Source of the DNA: an uncultured Bacteroidota bacterium
Lineage (GTDB): Bacteria > Bacteroidota > Bacteroidia > Flavobacteriales > Flavobacteriaceae
Length of the DNA: 64,000 nt
Assembly: GCA_902590705.1 (NCBI GenBank)
Contig: CACIXU010000005.1
Coordinates: 1 to 64,000 of the forward strand
Reading direction: 5' to 3'
Shown one piece after another: positions 29,619 through 39,303 of the stretch. The translations under genes and the position numbers were made by a program. The first letter of the stretch is position 1, and each line of letters opens with the position of its first letter. Below the pieces are notes generated by a model. That model was not told the origin of the DNA, did no database searches, and saw nothing but the letters and a program-made list of their open reading frames with translations.

Positions 29619-29649
29619 CAAAGATATTTTTTTTAGCGGTTCGTACAAA
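29619..29649 (-). promoter_or_regulatory. Consensus Bacteroidota promoter of trpS
   Basis: On the minus strand TTTG (29649-29646) and TATCTTTG (29626-29619) are separated by exactly 19 bases. This is a full match to the TTTG-N19-TAnnTTTG sigma-A promoter described in Bacteroidota. The start codon is about 20 bp downstream of the -7 box. Confidence 0.75.
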
Positions 29650-29686
29650 GTTTGCAGGATATGGATTCTTTATCAATTCATAGAAA

Positions 29687-30484
29687 ATGTATTTTTATAA
29701 TATGTCAAGGGTTTTGATCGTTTTCTGGAGAATTTGGTTTTATTTTTTAGCTGGTATTCCTGTGATTATAATGTTTCCCTTCCTGACTCTATTTCTAATA
29801 TTTCCAAACGGATATCGTCCTTTTTTTTGGACAGCACGTAATGTTTGGTCCCGAATTGTTTTATTAGGGATGGGTTTTAGGGTTAAAGTCAATAATATGT
29901 CAGAACTTGACAAGAAACAGAGTTATGTGTTTGTAGCAAATCATTCAAGTTATATTGATGTTATGCTAATGTTTATTATAGCTAATCGACCTTTTGTTTT
30001 TGTAGGAAAAAAAGAATTGGTTAAAATTCCATTTTTTGGATACTTATACAAGCGAGCTGCTATAATGGTTGATAGAAGTAGTTCTAAAAGTCGCTTTGGA
30101 GTTTATAGTCGTGCGAGAAAAGTTTTGGAAAAAGATTATAGCATTTGTATTTTTCCTGAAAAAGAATATAACGATGAAACAATATTGCTCAATGCTTTTA
30201 AGCAAGGGGCATTTAAGCTAGCTATAGAGCATCAGCTAGATATTTGCCCTATTGTTTTTTTGGATTGTAAAAGGAAATTTCCATGGTATACCACACATGG
30301 CTATCCTGGAAAATTAAGAGTTGATATTTACCCAACGATTAGCGCAAAAGGACTAACTGAAAAAGATATCCCAATACTTCAGCAAAAAACTTTTGAGCTT
30401 ATTTTCAGAGCACTTGATGAGGACCCTGAGCAAAAGGCCATTGAGGCAATAGGAGTTTGGAAACAAATCAAAAATATTGATTAA
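29687..30484 (+). CDS. plsC: 1-acyl-sn-glycerol-3-phosphate acyltransferase
   Basis: PlsC acylates lysophosphatidic acid to phosphatidic acid. The protein is 265 residues. A membrane helix at residues 8-35 (FWRIWFYFLAGIPVIIMFPFLTLFLI) precedes the catalytic NHSSYIDVM motif, with HX4D at H86 and D91. KKELVKIPFFGYL, FPEKEYN and PIVFLDCK correspond to blocks II-IV; block III is EKEYN rather than the usual EGTR, a variant. The ATG at 29702 (MSRVLIVF) is an alternative start. It ends 4 bp into the convergent pabC-like gene. Confidence 0.9.
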   Translation: MYFYNMSRVLIVFWRIWFYFLAGIPVIIMFPFLTLFLIFPNGYRPFFWTARNVWSRIVLLGMGFRVKVNNMSELDKKQSYVFVANHSSYIDVMLMFIIANRPFVFVGKKELVKIPFFGYLYKRAAIMVDRSSSKSRFGVYSRARKVLEKDYSICIFPEKEYNDETILLNAFKQGAFKLAIEHQLDICPIVFLDCKRKFPWYTTHGYPGKLRVDIYPTISAKGLTEKDIPILQQKTFELIFRALDEDPEQKAIEAIGVWKQIKNID

Positions 30485-31077
30485 TGGACAATTCTATTCA
30501 TTGGGATTAATTCTTGATCGATGTCTCGCATTGCGTTGATTAGTTTTAATCCTTTGAAAGCTTTGAGCTCTTGAATCCCTACAGTAGCCATTTTAATTTT
30601 TCCATTAGCTAATAGCCTGGCTCTACAGGTTCCTTCTAAAAGTGGGTATTTTGGAGTAATCCATTCTCTTCCGTCGAAAAAAATTAAATTGGCATATGAA
30701 CTGTCTGTGATCTGACCATCTCTCACTATTATAACATCATCACAAGCTCCTCTCTGCTCAAAAAGGGAATTTAATTTCTCTCTCTCTATTAATTTTAAGG
30801 GGTACTTTAAACTTGAGACGTGAACCAACCTTATGGTATTAATTTTTTGAAGTTTATAGATCTCAAATTGAATCTCTCGTCCAGTTTCTCCATAAAGGAC
30901 TCTTAGCTTAACATTTCCTTTTTTAAATTCTTTTGGGATTTTTATCTCATCTAGTAAATTAAAGTAAGCCGATTTACCAAAATATTTAAGATAAGCCATT
31001 CGGAAACGCTTTTCGTGCCATTTGGAATTCAGAATTTTACCATTTTGGATGCAAAGAGATTCAAATAACGGGTACAT
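30481..31077 (-). CDS. Aminotransferase class IV, 4-amino-4-deoxychorismate lyase-like
   Basis: This 198-residue protein is a compact class IV PLP enzyme. LKYPLKLIEREKLNSL carries the likely PLP lysine region. ITDSSYANLIFFDGREWITPKYPLLEGTCRARLL is the signature stretch with the phosphate-binding end. It overlaps the PabB-like gene by 17 bp, which supports a PabC role, cleaving aminodeoxychorismate to p-aminobenzoate and pyruvate for folate. It is shorter than E. coli PabC (~269 aa), as flavobacterial versions often are. A branched-chain or D-amino acid aminotransferase is less likely. Confidence 0.8.
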   Translation of the reverse strand: MYPLFESLCIQNGKILNSKWHEKRFRMAYLKYFGKSAYFNLLDEIKIPKEFKKGNVKLRVLYGETGREIQFEIYKLQKINTIRLVHVSSLKYPLKLIEREKLNSLFEQRGACDDVIIVRDGQITDSSYANLIFFDGREWITPKYPLLEGTCRARLLANGKIKMATVGIQELKAFKGLKLINAMRDIDQELIPMNRIVH

Positions 31078-32032
31078 ATATTTTTTCGATTAGCTCATTA
31101 TACTCTGATTCTAAGTCACTTAGAGAAGTTATACCTCCTCCACTGCGATAGCGGATTTCACCTTGATGTTTTTCTAGATATCGGATATTTACCGCGCTGT
31201 CAAGATTTTCTCCATCAAAAAATCCAAAAATACCAGTGTAGTAACCACGCTTTTCTTGTTCTACTTCTCGAATAATACTTACGGTTTTTTCTTTAGGAGC
31301 ACCACATATGGATCCAGCGGGGAGCATATTTAAAATTATTTCAGGCAGTTGTTTTTTCCATTCCTTGAAGAGCTTTCCCCTGATTTCTGAACTAGTATGG
31401 AAAATTTCACTTTTTTGTGTTTTAATTTTATCCATGTATCTAAAACGTGTTACTTTAACTTCTTTTGCAACTTTAGATAAATCATTTCGGATTAAATCTA
31501 CTATTGTATTGTGTTCGTTGATTTCTTTAGTGTTGCCAGTAAGAGTTTTTTGAGCATCCTGCAAACTTCCATTAATAGTCCCTTTCATAGGATAGGAATA
31601 TATATATCCGTTTATTATTTTAACAAAGCACTCAGGGGAGTAGACAACAAATTGGTCTTTGTAATGCAGTTTGTAAGGTGCTTTTGCTAAATGAAATACA
31701 TGCTCGAGGCTTAAGGGAGTTTTAATTCTGGAAGGAAAAGTCAGATTTAGTAAAAAAGTATTTCCCTGGTAAATCTCATTAACGACTTTTTTAAATGCCT
31801 TACTATATAGAGACCTAGGAACTGGATCAATTGATAGCGTCATAGGTTTATGATCCAGAAATTTGGGCTTAAAATTTTTAAATTTTTTAATTTGAAAATA
31901 AAACCCTAGCTCTTCAGCCTTATCAATTGGGCAGACTATTGGAACCTCTAGTTCAAAATCTATTAGAAAAAAAAAGGGTTTTTGCTTTTCGGCCAAGGCC
32001 GACATTTCTGCTTTAAAACGATTTATTTCCAA
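31061..32032 (-). CDS. pabB: Aminodeoxychorismate synthase component I (PabB-like)
   Basis: This 323-residue chorismate-binding enzyme lacks the N-terminal domain of full-length PabB/TrpE. Motifs include KVVNEIYQGNTFLLNLTFPS (QGN.Y/FLLN), SYPMKGTINGS where PMKGT identifies the PabB/TrpE family, EHNTIVDLIRNDLSKVA, LPAGSICGAPKEKTVSII, and YTGIFGFFDGENLDSAVNIR. It makes aminodeoxychorismate from chorismate with an amidotransferase partner not seen here. The context with the PabC-like gene favours folate over tryptophan synthesis. Confidence 0.9.
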   Translation of the reverse strand: MEINRFKAEMSALAEKQKPFFFLIDFELEVPIVCPIDKAEELGFYFQIKKFKNFKPKFLDHKPMTLSIDPVPRSLYSKAFKKVVNEIYQGNTFLLNLTFPSRIKTPLSLEHVFHLAKAPYKLHYKDQFVVYSPECFVKIINGYIYSYPMKGTINGSLQDAQKTLTGNTKEINEHNTIVDLIRNDLSKVAKEVKVTRFRYMDKIKTQKSEIFHTSSEIRGKLFKEWKKQLPEIILNMLPAGSICGAPKEKTVSIIREVEQEKRGYYTGIFGFFDGENLDSAVNIRYLEKHQGEIRYRSGGGITSLSDLESEYNELIEKIYVPVI

Positions 32033-32058
32033 GGACTAATTTCAAAAAATTAAAAAGA

Positions 32059-33063
32059 TTATACTACTGCTTTAACTGTATCCATAATTTTTGTTTCCAG
32101 TTCTTCCATCAACTCTGGATTGTCCTCAAAAAGAGTTTTAACTGCATCGCGGCCTTGCCCTAATTTGGTCTCACCGTAACTAAACCAAGAGCCACTTTTT
32201 TTAATAATCTCGTAATTAACACCGAGATCAATTATTTCACCTACTTTGGAAATTCCTTCTCCGTACATGATATCAAATTCAGTAGTCCGAAAAGGTGGCG
32301 CTACTTTATTTTTGACGACCTTAACTCGAGTTTTATTTCCAAGGACTTCTGCATCCCCACTTTTGATTTGAGTTGATCGGCGAATGTCTAAACGAACTGA
32401 GGAGTAAAATTTAAGGGCATTCCCTCCAGTAGTTGTCTCAGGATTCCCAAACATTACTCCAATTTTTTCTCTTAACTGATTAATAAAAAAGACGGTACAA
32501 TTGGTTTTACTTATTGAAGCAGTTAGTTTTCTTAGGGCTTGAGACATTAGTCGCGCATGAAGCCCCATTTTTGAGTCCCCCATTTCTCCTTCGATCTCAC
32601 TTTTGGGAGTTAGAGCAGCTACAGAATCGACTACTACCATGTCAATAGCACCCGATCGGATTAGATTATCCGCAATTTCGAGCGCTTGCTCCCCATGGTC
32701 AGGTTGCGAGATAATCAATTCACTCAGATTTACACCTAGTTTTTCAGCATAAAAGCGGTCGAATGCGTGTTCGGCATCTATGAAGGCAGCTATTCCACCT
32801 TCTTTTTGGCATTCTGCAATAGCATGAAGTGTTAAAGTAGTTTTACCTGAAGACTCTGGCCCATATATTTCGATTACTCTACCACGAGGATAACCTCCAA
32901 CACCAAGGGCAAGATCCAAACCAATAGAACCTGAGGAAATAGCTTCTATTTCTTCGACTGCCTCATCTCCCAATTTCATTACTGCACCCCTGCCATAGGT
33001 TTTGTCCAATTTATCAAGGGTTAATTGTAGTGCTTTCTTTTTTGCTTCATTTGCTTCAGACAT
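32059..33063 (-). CDS. recA: RecA recombinase
   Basis: RecA forms filaments on ssDNA for homologous recombination and SOS signalling. The protein is 334 residues, near normal length. Walker A is [11 protein letters not shown] (about residues 69-79), followed by the [14 protein letters not shown] segment, the Walker B region [22 protein letters not shown], the L2 loop [25 protein letters not shown], and [16 protein letters not shown]. The C-terminal domain is short with a modest acidic tail. A promoter with a short dyad lies upstream. Confidence 0.98.
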   Translation of the reverse strand: MSEANEAKKKALQLTLDKLDKTYGRGAVMKLGDEAVEEIEAISSGSIGLDLALGVGGYPRGRVIEIYGPESSGKTTLTLHAIAECQKEGGIAAFIDAEHAFDRFYAEKLGVNLSELIISQPDHGEQALEIADNLIRSGAIDMVVVDSVAALTPKSEIEGEMGDSKMGLHARLMSQALRKLTASISKTNCTVFFINQLREKIGVMFGNPETTTGGNALKFYSSVRLDIRRSTQIKSGDAEVLGNKTRVKVVKNKVAPPFRTTEFDIMYGEGISKVGEIIDLGVNYEIIKKSGSWFSYGETKLGQGRDAVKTLFEDNPELMEELETKIMDTVKAVV

Positions 33064-33080
33064 AATACTCTGTTTTTAAG

Positions 33081-33111
33081 CGAATTTACTATTTCTAATT
33101 ATTGTCAACAA
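33081..33111 (-). promoter_or_regulatory. Candidate recA promoter with dyad element
   Basis: On the minus strand TTG (33111-33109) is followed after 20 bases by TAAATTCG (33088-33081), one mismatch from TAnnTTTG. The -33 region lies in ATTGT-TG-ACAAT, a 5-bp dyad that could bind a repressor. No standard LexA box is recognisable, so SOS control is speculative. The rest of 33112-33336 shows no gene. Confidence 0.5.
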
Positions 33112-33336
33112 TAGAGTTAGAAAAGGATTATTAACAATATTATATCAACTAATAGATATTTAGGATTTCTTTTTATTTTGAGCCACATTTACTATTGGGA
33201 TTTAAAATATTTCTTTCCTTGGTATGCCTGAATTTAAAATAAATGGAATATTTCAGATAAGATTTACCATAGTACATATAAAGTCTTTTATCAATATTAA
33301 TTTTATAAATTTGTTCAATACTAAAAGGTTTACGGC

Positions 33337-34368
33337 TTGGAACTTTATAACAAAATTAGCGCTAAGGAACGAAGGCTTTTAATCGAAGCTGAAAATACTG
33401 AACGCGTAACACTATCTTTCTATAAATACAGTAAAATCCTTAATCCAAGGCTTTTTAGAGATTACTTATTTTTACACTGGAGCTCAATGGGTATTCTGGG
33501 GAGAATTTATATAGCCCACGAAGGTATAAACGCCCAACTTTCTTTACCTGCCTTTAAATTAAAAAAGTTTAGAACTTTTCTAAATGAAATTAGCTTTTTA
33601 AAAGGCGTCCGATTAAATATTGCAGTAGAACAAAATGATCAATCTTTTTTAAAACTCACTATTAAAATCAAAGATAAAATAGTAGCAGACGGACTAGACG
33701 ACTCTTCCTTTGACGTTACTCAAAAAGGGACTCATGTAAATGCTAAGCGGTTTAATGAATTGTTAGCAGAAGAGGGTACAATTTGTCTAGATATGAGAAA
33801 TCATTATGAGAGTGAAATTGGACATTTTAAGGGTGCCTTAACTCCAGACGTAGACACATTTCGTGAATCATTACCCCATATTGATAAAATTCTTGCTGAA
33901 CAAAATAAAGATAAAAAGCTTTTGATGTATTGCACTGGGGGTATTCGATGTGAAAAAGCAAGCGCTTATTTCAAGCATAAAGGTTTTAAGAATGTTTTCC
34001 AATTGGAAGGAGGTATAATCGAATACGCTAAACAAGTAAAAGCTGAAAAAATAAAAAATCAATTTATTGGGAAAAATTTTGTCTTTGATGAACGCCGCGG
34101 GGAAAGTGTAAGTAATTGTATAATTGCAAAGTGCCATCAATGTGGCTCTCCATGTGACACCCATGTAAATTGTTCAAATGAAGCTTGTCATTTATTATTT
34201 ATTCAATGTGAGAGCTGTCAGTATAAAAGACAAACGTGTTGTTCAAGTGAGTGCCAAGACATTTTTAATTTACCATTGGCGAATCAAAAACAATTGCGAA
34301 AAGGTAAACATAATAGTAATAAGATTTTTAGAAAAGGGCGTTCCGAAGTTTTAAAATTTAAGCATTAA
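33337..34368 (+). CDS. trhO: tRNA uridine(34) hydroxylase, rhodanese-domain protein
   Basis: TrhO makes 5-hydroxyuridine at tRNA position 34. The protein is 343 residues with an N-terminal acylphosphatase-like domain (GRIYIAHEGINAQLSLP), a rhodanese domain with the active-site loop MYCTGGIRCEKASAYF (Cys about residue 199), and a C-terminal cysteine-rich zinc-binding region (CHQCGSPCDTHVNC, CESCQYKRQTCCSSEC). All family blocks are present. The TTG at 33337 is the likely start because the N-terminal conserved helix begins right after it. Confidence 0.93.
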   Translation: MELYNKISAKERRLLIEAENTERVTLSFYKYSKILNPRLFRDYLFLHWSSMGILGRIYIAHEGINAQLSLPAFKLKKFRTFLNEISFLKGVRLNIAVEQNDQSFLKLTIKIKDKIVADGLDDSSFDVTQKGTHVNAKRFNELLAEEGTICLDMRNHYESEIGHFKGALTPDVDTFRESLPHIDKILAEQNKDKKLLMYCTGGIRCEKASAYFKHKGFKNVFQLEGGIIEYAKQVKAEKIKNQFIGKNFVFDERRGESVSNCIIAKCHQCGSPCDTHVNCSNEACHLLFIQCESCQYKRQTCCSSECQDIFNLPLANQKQLRKGKHNSNKIFRKGRSEVLKFKH

Positions 34369-34427
34369 ATTTTCTGTTTTATGTTTAGCCTGAAATTGCC
34401 TTATCTTTTTAATATTAAATCTAGCAA

Positions 34428-35594
34428 ATGAGTTGCGCTTCATGTTCCAGTAAAGGGTCAGGAACCCCATTAGGATGCAATAACAATGGTACTTGTGGAA
34501 CAGATAGCTGTAATAAACTAACTGTTTTTGATTGGTTAGGGAATATGCAAACACCTCAAGATTCTAGCATTTTTAACATTGTAGAGGTTCGTTTTAAAAA
34601 TAGCCGAAAAAGTTTTCATAGTCTACCTAAGCAAGTTAAATTAGTTGTTGGAGATCCTGTAATTATTGAGGTAGAAAATGGTTATGATTTAGGTTTAGTT
34701 ACACTTACTGGGGATTTAGTCCGTTTTCAAATGAAAAAGAAAAAAATAGCTATTGACAGTGAAATGGTGACTAAAATTCTGCGAAAAGCTAACCAAGAGG
34801 AAATTGATAAATGGCATTTTTTAAGAGACAAAGAACCACAAATTCAAAAGCGAGCAAGAGAGTTAGCTATCTCCTTAGGATTAGAGATGAAAATCTCTGA
34901 CGTTGAATATCAAGCCGATGGTAAAAAGGCTACTTTTTTTTATACAGCTGATAGTCGAGTTGATTTTAGACAGTTAATAAAAGATATGGCTAAAGCCTTT
35001 TCAATTAGAGTTGAAATGCGACAAATAGGACTAAGAGAGGAAGCTTCTCGTCTTGGAGGAATTGGGTCATGTGGAAGAGAACTTTGCTGCTCAACTTGGC
35101 TAACGGATTTTCGTTCAGTCTCTACTTCTGCTGCCCGATATCAACAGTTGTCACTTAACCCCATTAAACTCGCTGGTCAATGTGGTAAGCTAAAATGCTG
35201 CTTAAATTATGAATTGGATGCTTATCGATCAGCATTAAAAAATTTTCCAAAATCTCATATTAAGCTAAAAACTGAAAAAGGGAATGGAGTTTTTCAAAAA
35301 ATGGATATTTTTAAAGAACATTTGTGGTATTCTTATACTAACGAATGGATGAATTGGCATTGTTTGTCTTTAGATGCAGTTTTGGAAATAATACAAAAGA
35401 ATAAGAATAACGAAAAAGTTTCTAGTTTAGAACAATATAATGATAACTCGACAAATTCTTCAAATAAAGAGTTAGAGGTGAACTTTGAAAATGTGGTAGG
35501 TCAGGAAAGTTTAGATCGCTTTGATCAAAACCAAAGAAACAAAAATAAAAGACGTAAAAAACGGAATCGAAATAAGCCAAAGAAAAATGCTTAG
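34428..35594 (+). CDS. ricT: RicT/PSP1-domain protein
   Basis: This is a 388-residue PSP1 domain protein. In Bacillus RicT belongs to a complex affecting RNase Y-dependent mRNA maturation. Marks include the Cys-rich start MSCASCSSKGSGTPLGC, VVGDPVIIEVENGYDLGLV, the ELCCSTWLTDF and CGKLKCCLNYE motifs with paired cysteines that may bind an Fe-S cluster, and a Lys/Arg/Asn-rich basic tail. The TAG stop lies 8 bp inside gldH, and the linkage ricT-gldH is typical of flavobacteria. Confidence 0.9.
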   Translation: MSCASCSSKGSGTPLGCNNNGTCGTDSCNKLTVFDWLGNMQTPQDSSIFNIVEVRFKNSRKSFHSLPKQVKLVVGDPVIIEVENGYDLGLVTLTGDLVRFQMKKKKIAIDSEMVTKILRKANQEEIDKWHFLRDKEPQIQKRARELAISLGLEMKISDVEYQADGKKATFFYTADSRVDFRQLIKDMAKAFSIRVEMRQIGLREEASRLGGIGSCGRELCCSTWLTDFRSVSTSAARYQQLSLNPIKLAGQCGKLKCCLNYELDAYRSALKNFPKSHIKLKTEKGNGVFQKMDIFKEHLWYSYTNEWMNWHCLSLDAVLEIIQKNKNNEKVSSLEQYNDNSTNSSNKELEVNFENVVGQESLDRFDQNQRNKNKRRKKRNRNKPKKNA

Positions 35595-36069
35595 AACCTT
35601 TATTATATTGATTATTTTATTTGTAAGCATTAGTTCTTGTGAAGATTCGAAATTACTAATAGAATATAAAAATTTCACTGATAAATGGCCTGCTAAAGAG
35701 AAAGCAGTTTTTAAGATAAAGCCCTTTTCAAAACAAGAAGTAAACCTAATTATCTATATTAGAAATGATTACCGTTACCCTTTTTCAAACCTCTTTCTTA
35801 TAGCCAGTCTCATGGAAGGTAATAAACTATTGATTAGGGATACCTTGGAATATGAAATGGCTGATGCAGAAGGAAATTGGCTAGGATCTGGTTTTTTGGA
35901 GCTAAAAGAGAGCAGGCTTTGGTGGAAAGAAAACTTTGAGATACCAGATAAAAAAAATTTAACGGCTGAAATTGAACATGCTGTCCGATTTAACGGAGCT
36001 GAAGATGGAATTGATGGTTTGGAAGGAATTGTAGGAGTTGGACTTGCACTTGAAGCTATTTCAAATTAA
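35587..36069 (+). CDS. gldH: GldH gliding-motility lipoprotein
   Basis: This 160-residue lipoprotein is counted from the ATG at 35587 because the upstream in-frame Met lies deep in ricT. The leader MLRTFIILIILFVSISSC ends in a lipobox. The mature part shows the GldH pattern: W..K..A.F.I, NLIIYIRNDYRYPFSNLFLIASL and DAEGNWLGSG. GldH is needed for gliding and stability of the motility machinery in Flavobacterium johnsoniae. It overlaps ricT by 8 bp and is followed immediately by PBP1A. Confidence 0.88.
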   Translation: MLRTFIILIILFVSISSCEDSKLLIEYKNFTDKWPAKEKAVFKIKPFSKQEVNLIIYIRNDYRYPFSNLFLIASLMEGNKLLIRDTLEYEMADAEGNWLGSGFLELKESRLWWKENFEIPDKKNLTAEIEHAVRFNGAEDGIDGLEGIVGVGLALEAISN

Positions 36070-38400
36070 ATGAGAAAATCAAAAAAAAGAAAATCAAAAA
36101 CTAGAAATTATCGAAAACAGATAATTGCCTTTTGGATGATTTTTTTTACTGGTCTTTTTTCTGTAGTTGGAATTTTTTTGGCTGCCGCATACGGTTTAAT
36201 GGGCCCAATGCCACCTTTGGAGCAACTGGAAAACCCTAAAACTAATTTAGCAACTCAGATCCTATCATCAGACGGGGAAGTATTAGGAAAGTTTTATTTT
36301 AATGATAATCGAACTCCAATAACATATGAGGAGCTTCCTCAGAATATTATAGACGCACTTATAGCCACTGAAGATGAGCGCTATCGTGACCATGCAGGAA
36401 TTGACTGGCGCGGTACTTTAAGGGCGATATATTATTTGGGCAGAAAAGGTGGCGCAAGTACTATTACTCAGCAATTAGCAAGGCAATTGTTCGTAGGAGT
36501 TCGTTCTCGAAATAAGAAAGAAGCAGTTGTTCAAAAAATAAAGGAATGGGTATTATCGGTCCAATTGGAACAACGTTATACCAAAAATGAAATAATAGCA
36601 ATGTATCTTAACATATACGATTTTGGCTATAATGCTGATGGGGTACGATCAGCAGCAAAGATTTTTTTTGACACCTCCCCCGATGCTTTGTTGCTGGAAC
36701 AGTCTGCAACACTTGTAGGAATGTTAAAAAACTCTTCATTGTATAATCCACTTAGACGTCCTAAAATCGTTAGAGAAAGGCGGAATGTTGTATTTCAGCA
36801 AATGTACCGTAATAAGATGATCTCAAAGGATGAAAAAGATTCTCTTAGCAATATTCCCTTGAAAATCGAATATACACCGGAGTCGCATCGCGAGGGACTT
36901 GCAACTTACTTCAGAGCTTATCTTCAGGAGTTTATGAAAAAATGGATTAAAGAAAACCCTAAATCAAATGGAGATTTTTTTAATATTTATCGAGATGGTT
37001 TAAAAATATATACCACAATTGATTCTCGTTTACAATCAATTGCAGAGGAGTCAGTTTCAGAACATATGAAAAACCTTCAAAAAGAGTTTTTTCTACAAAA
37101 TACTCCTGAAGCTAACCCAACAGCTCCATTTCTAGATTTAAGACTTGGGGAAATAGATACCCTTTTAGAAAAGTCCGCTTACAGGAGTGAGCGTTGGAGA
37201 AAGGGAAAAAGTGCAGGGATGGAAAAAGATGAATTACTTGCAACTTTTTTTAAACCAACGCCAATGCAAGTGTTTAGTTGGAAAGGTGAGATTGATACGA
37301 TCATGACACCAATGGATTCTATTCGTTATTACAAACACTTCCTTAGGGCTGCACTGATGGCAATGGAACCTCAAACGGGGCATGTCAAAGCCTGGGTAGG
37401 AGGATTTAATTACAAACATTTTCAATATGATCAGGTCAAACAGGGGCGTAGGCAAATTGGATCTACTTTTAAGCCCTTTTTATATGCAACTGCTATTGAC
37501 CAATTAAAACTTTCCCCCTGTGATAAGTTGCCTGATGCCTTGTATTGCATAGATCAAATGAAACACGGGAATATTGATCCATGGTGTCCAAAAAACTCAG
37601 GTGATCGATATGGCCGAACTCGGACATTAAAAAATGCTTTGGCTAATTCTGTAAATACTATTAGTGCCAGAATAATGGATATGGTTGGGCCACGTCCAGT
37701 TGTGGATTTAGTAAAGAAAACTGGGATAACTTCTTTTATTCCAAATGTCCCTTCTATTGCGCTAGGGACCCCCGACATAAGTTTATTTGAATTAGTTGGG
37801 GCTTATGGCACATTTGCAAATCAAGGGATTTTTATTAAACCAATTATTATCACCAGGATAGAGGATAAAAATGGGATGGCTTTATTTGAAGTTGTTCCTG
37901 AAACCCGAGATGTAATAAGTGAGGAAGCGGCATATGTAACTATTAACTTAATGGAGGGGGTTACTAAACACGGCTCTGGCGCACGATTACGTCATGCAGG
38001 GCTTGAAAAAACAAATTATATTTACGAAAACACCGTAACGGGGTATCCCTATATTTTTGAAAACCCTATAGCTGGTAAAACAGGCACTACTCAAAATCAA
38101 AGTGATGGGTGGTTTATGGGAATTGTTCCTAATTTAGTTACGGGTGTATGGGTTGGCGGAGAAGACCGTTCCGTTCATTTTGAGGAAATTGGGTTTGGAC
38201 AGGGCGCTACTATGGCATTACCAATATGGGCACTTTTTATGAAAGGAGCCTATGAAAACCCTAGTTTGGCAATCTCTCAGGAGGAATTTCCCACACCTGA
38301 AGTTGTATCAATCCCATTGGAGTGTGAGGAATATGAATTCGATAATAATCCTATTTATCCAATCAGTACAAAAGCAGATTTAGACCAATTAGGTTTTTAA
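36070..38400 (+). CDS. Penicillin-binding protein 1A, bifunctional transglycosylase/transpeptidase
   Basis: This is a class A PBP of 776 residues. A basic cytoplasmic tail and one membrane helix (IIAFWMIFFTGLFSVVGIFLAAAYG) precede the GT51 domain with its catalytic glutamate in LIATEDERYRDHAGIDWRG. The motif GGASTITQQLARQLF follows. The transpeptidase domain has SxxK in RQIGSTFKPFLYAT, SxN in LANSVNTISA and KTGT in AGKTGTTQNQSDGW. It polymerises and crosslinks peptidoglycan. It starts at the base after the gldH stop, a conserved arrangement in flavobacteria. Confidence 0.96.
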   Translation: MRKSKKRKSKTRNYRKQIIAFWMIFFTGLFSVVGIFLAAAYGLMGPMPPLEQLENPKTNLATQILSSDGEVLGKFYFNDNRTPITYEELPQNIIDALIATEDERYRDHAGIDWRGTLRAIYYLGRKGGASTITQQLARQLFVGVRSRNKKEAVVQKIKEWVLSVQLEQRYTKNEIIAMYLNIYDFGYNADGVRSAAKIFFDTSPDALLLEQSATLVGMLKNSSLYNPLRRPKIVRERRNVVFQQMYRNKMISKDEKDSLSNIPLKIEYTPESHREGLATYFRAYLQEFMKKWIKENPKSNGDFFNIYRDGLKIYTTIDSRLQSIAEESVSEHMKNLQKEFFLQNTPEANPTAPFLDLRLGEIDTLLEKSAYRSERWRKGKSAGMEKDELLATFFKPTPMQVFSWKGEIDTIMTPMDSIRYYKHFLRAALMAMEPQTGHVKAWVGGFNYKHFQYDQVKQGRRQIGSTFKPFLYATAIDQLKLSPCDKLPDALYCIDQMKHGNIDPWCPKNSGDRYGRTRTLKNALANSVNTISARIMDMVGPRPVVDLVKKTGITSFIPNVPSIALGTPDISLFELVGAYGTFANQGIFIKPIIITRIEDKNGMALFEVVPETRDVISEEAAYVTINLMEGVTKHGSGARLRHAGLEKTNYIYENTVTGYPYIFENPIAGKTGTTQNQSDGWFMGIVPNLVTGVWVGGEDRSVHFEEIGFGQGATMALPIWALFMKGAYENPSLAISQEEFPTPEVVSIPLECEEYEFDNNPIYPISTKADLDQLGF

Positions 38401-38442
38401 TTTAAATGAAAACTACTTTAAGAAAGTTTCCCTTTTTTTCTA

Positions 38443-39201
38443 TTATTTAATTGACCTCATAAAATTTTGTGAGTACTCAGAAAGGACGAGCTTTGCAGTA
38501 ATTTTTGCGTTTTCAGGTAATTTTGTTTCCCAGTGCTGGGTATTTTTCCAATGCAATTTTCTTAATTGCTTACATGCTTCTGAAGTATAGGAGGCAATTA
38601 ATTGTGCTTTTTGATTTAGAGCTCTATCCATGCTATCGATATCTGGGCTTAGATGAGCATAGAGCCCTTTTTCCATTCCCCAATTGGCACTTTTCCAATT
38701 AGAGCTATCTATTGATAGCTGAGTGAATGCTGTATTTCCAATTTTTCTAGTAAGTGCTGGTTCTATAACGTAGGGCCCAAGACCAATTGAAAGCTCAGAA
38801 AGCTTAATGGAAGCTTTTTCTGTAGCAAAAGTATAGTCACAAGCTGAAACTAAACCGACACCTCCACCAACTACTTTCCCATGGACTCTAGCCAAAATAA
38901 ATTTTGACATTTTTCGAATGGTATTTAATAGTTTGGCGAAGCCCATAAAAAAAGCAGTACCCATTTCAACATTTCTAATTGATTTGAGTTCACTTAATGA
39001 AGCTCCAGAACAAAATGTGCCGTGCCCTCCACTTTCAAGTATGACAACATTAATATCTGGGTCTTTTTCAGCCTTATGTAAACAATCAACTATACTTTTT
39101 ATTATTTCAGTGGGGAGACTATTACCTTTTGGATGGAAAAAGTGAATTTTTCCAACTTTATTTTCATTTTTTAGAGTTACAAAGCCTTGCATAATATTCA
39201 A
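38443..39201 (-). CDS. Enoyl-CoA hydratase/isomerase family protein
   Basis: This 252-residue crotonase-fold protein has the CoA oxyanion-hole segments SGGHGTFCSGASLSEL and ARVHGKVVGGGVGLVSACDYTFATEKASIKLSELSIGLG. One catalytic-region acid is in LSELSIGLGPYVIEPALT. Fatty-acid or aromatic-acid breakdown is the most common role; methylglutaconyl-CoA hydratase is another possibility. The exact substrate is not readable. It lies alone, convergent with PBP1A. Confidence 0.88.
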   Translation of the reverse strand: MNIMQGFVTLKNENKVGKIHFFHPKGNSLPTEIIKSIVDCLHKAEKDPDINVVILESGGHGTFCSGASLSELKSIRNVEMGTAFFMGFAKLLNTIRKMSKFILARVHGKVVGGGVGLVSACDYTFATEKASIKLSELSIGLGPYVIEPALTRKIGNTAFTQLSIDSSNWKSANWGMEKGLYAHLSPDIDSMDRALNQKAQLIASYTSEACKQLRKLHWKNTQHWETKLPENAKITAKLVLSEYSQNFMRSIK

Positions 39202-39303
39202 AAATAGCCAATCTATTTTGTTTTGCCCAGACAGATCGAATTCAATTGTTTTTAGATGGACTTTTTAGAAAATGATGATTAAATTTCATGTACTATTTAT
39301 TTC

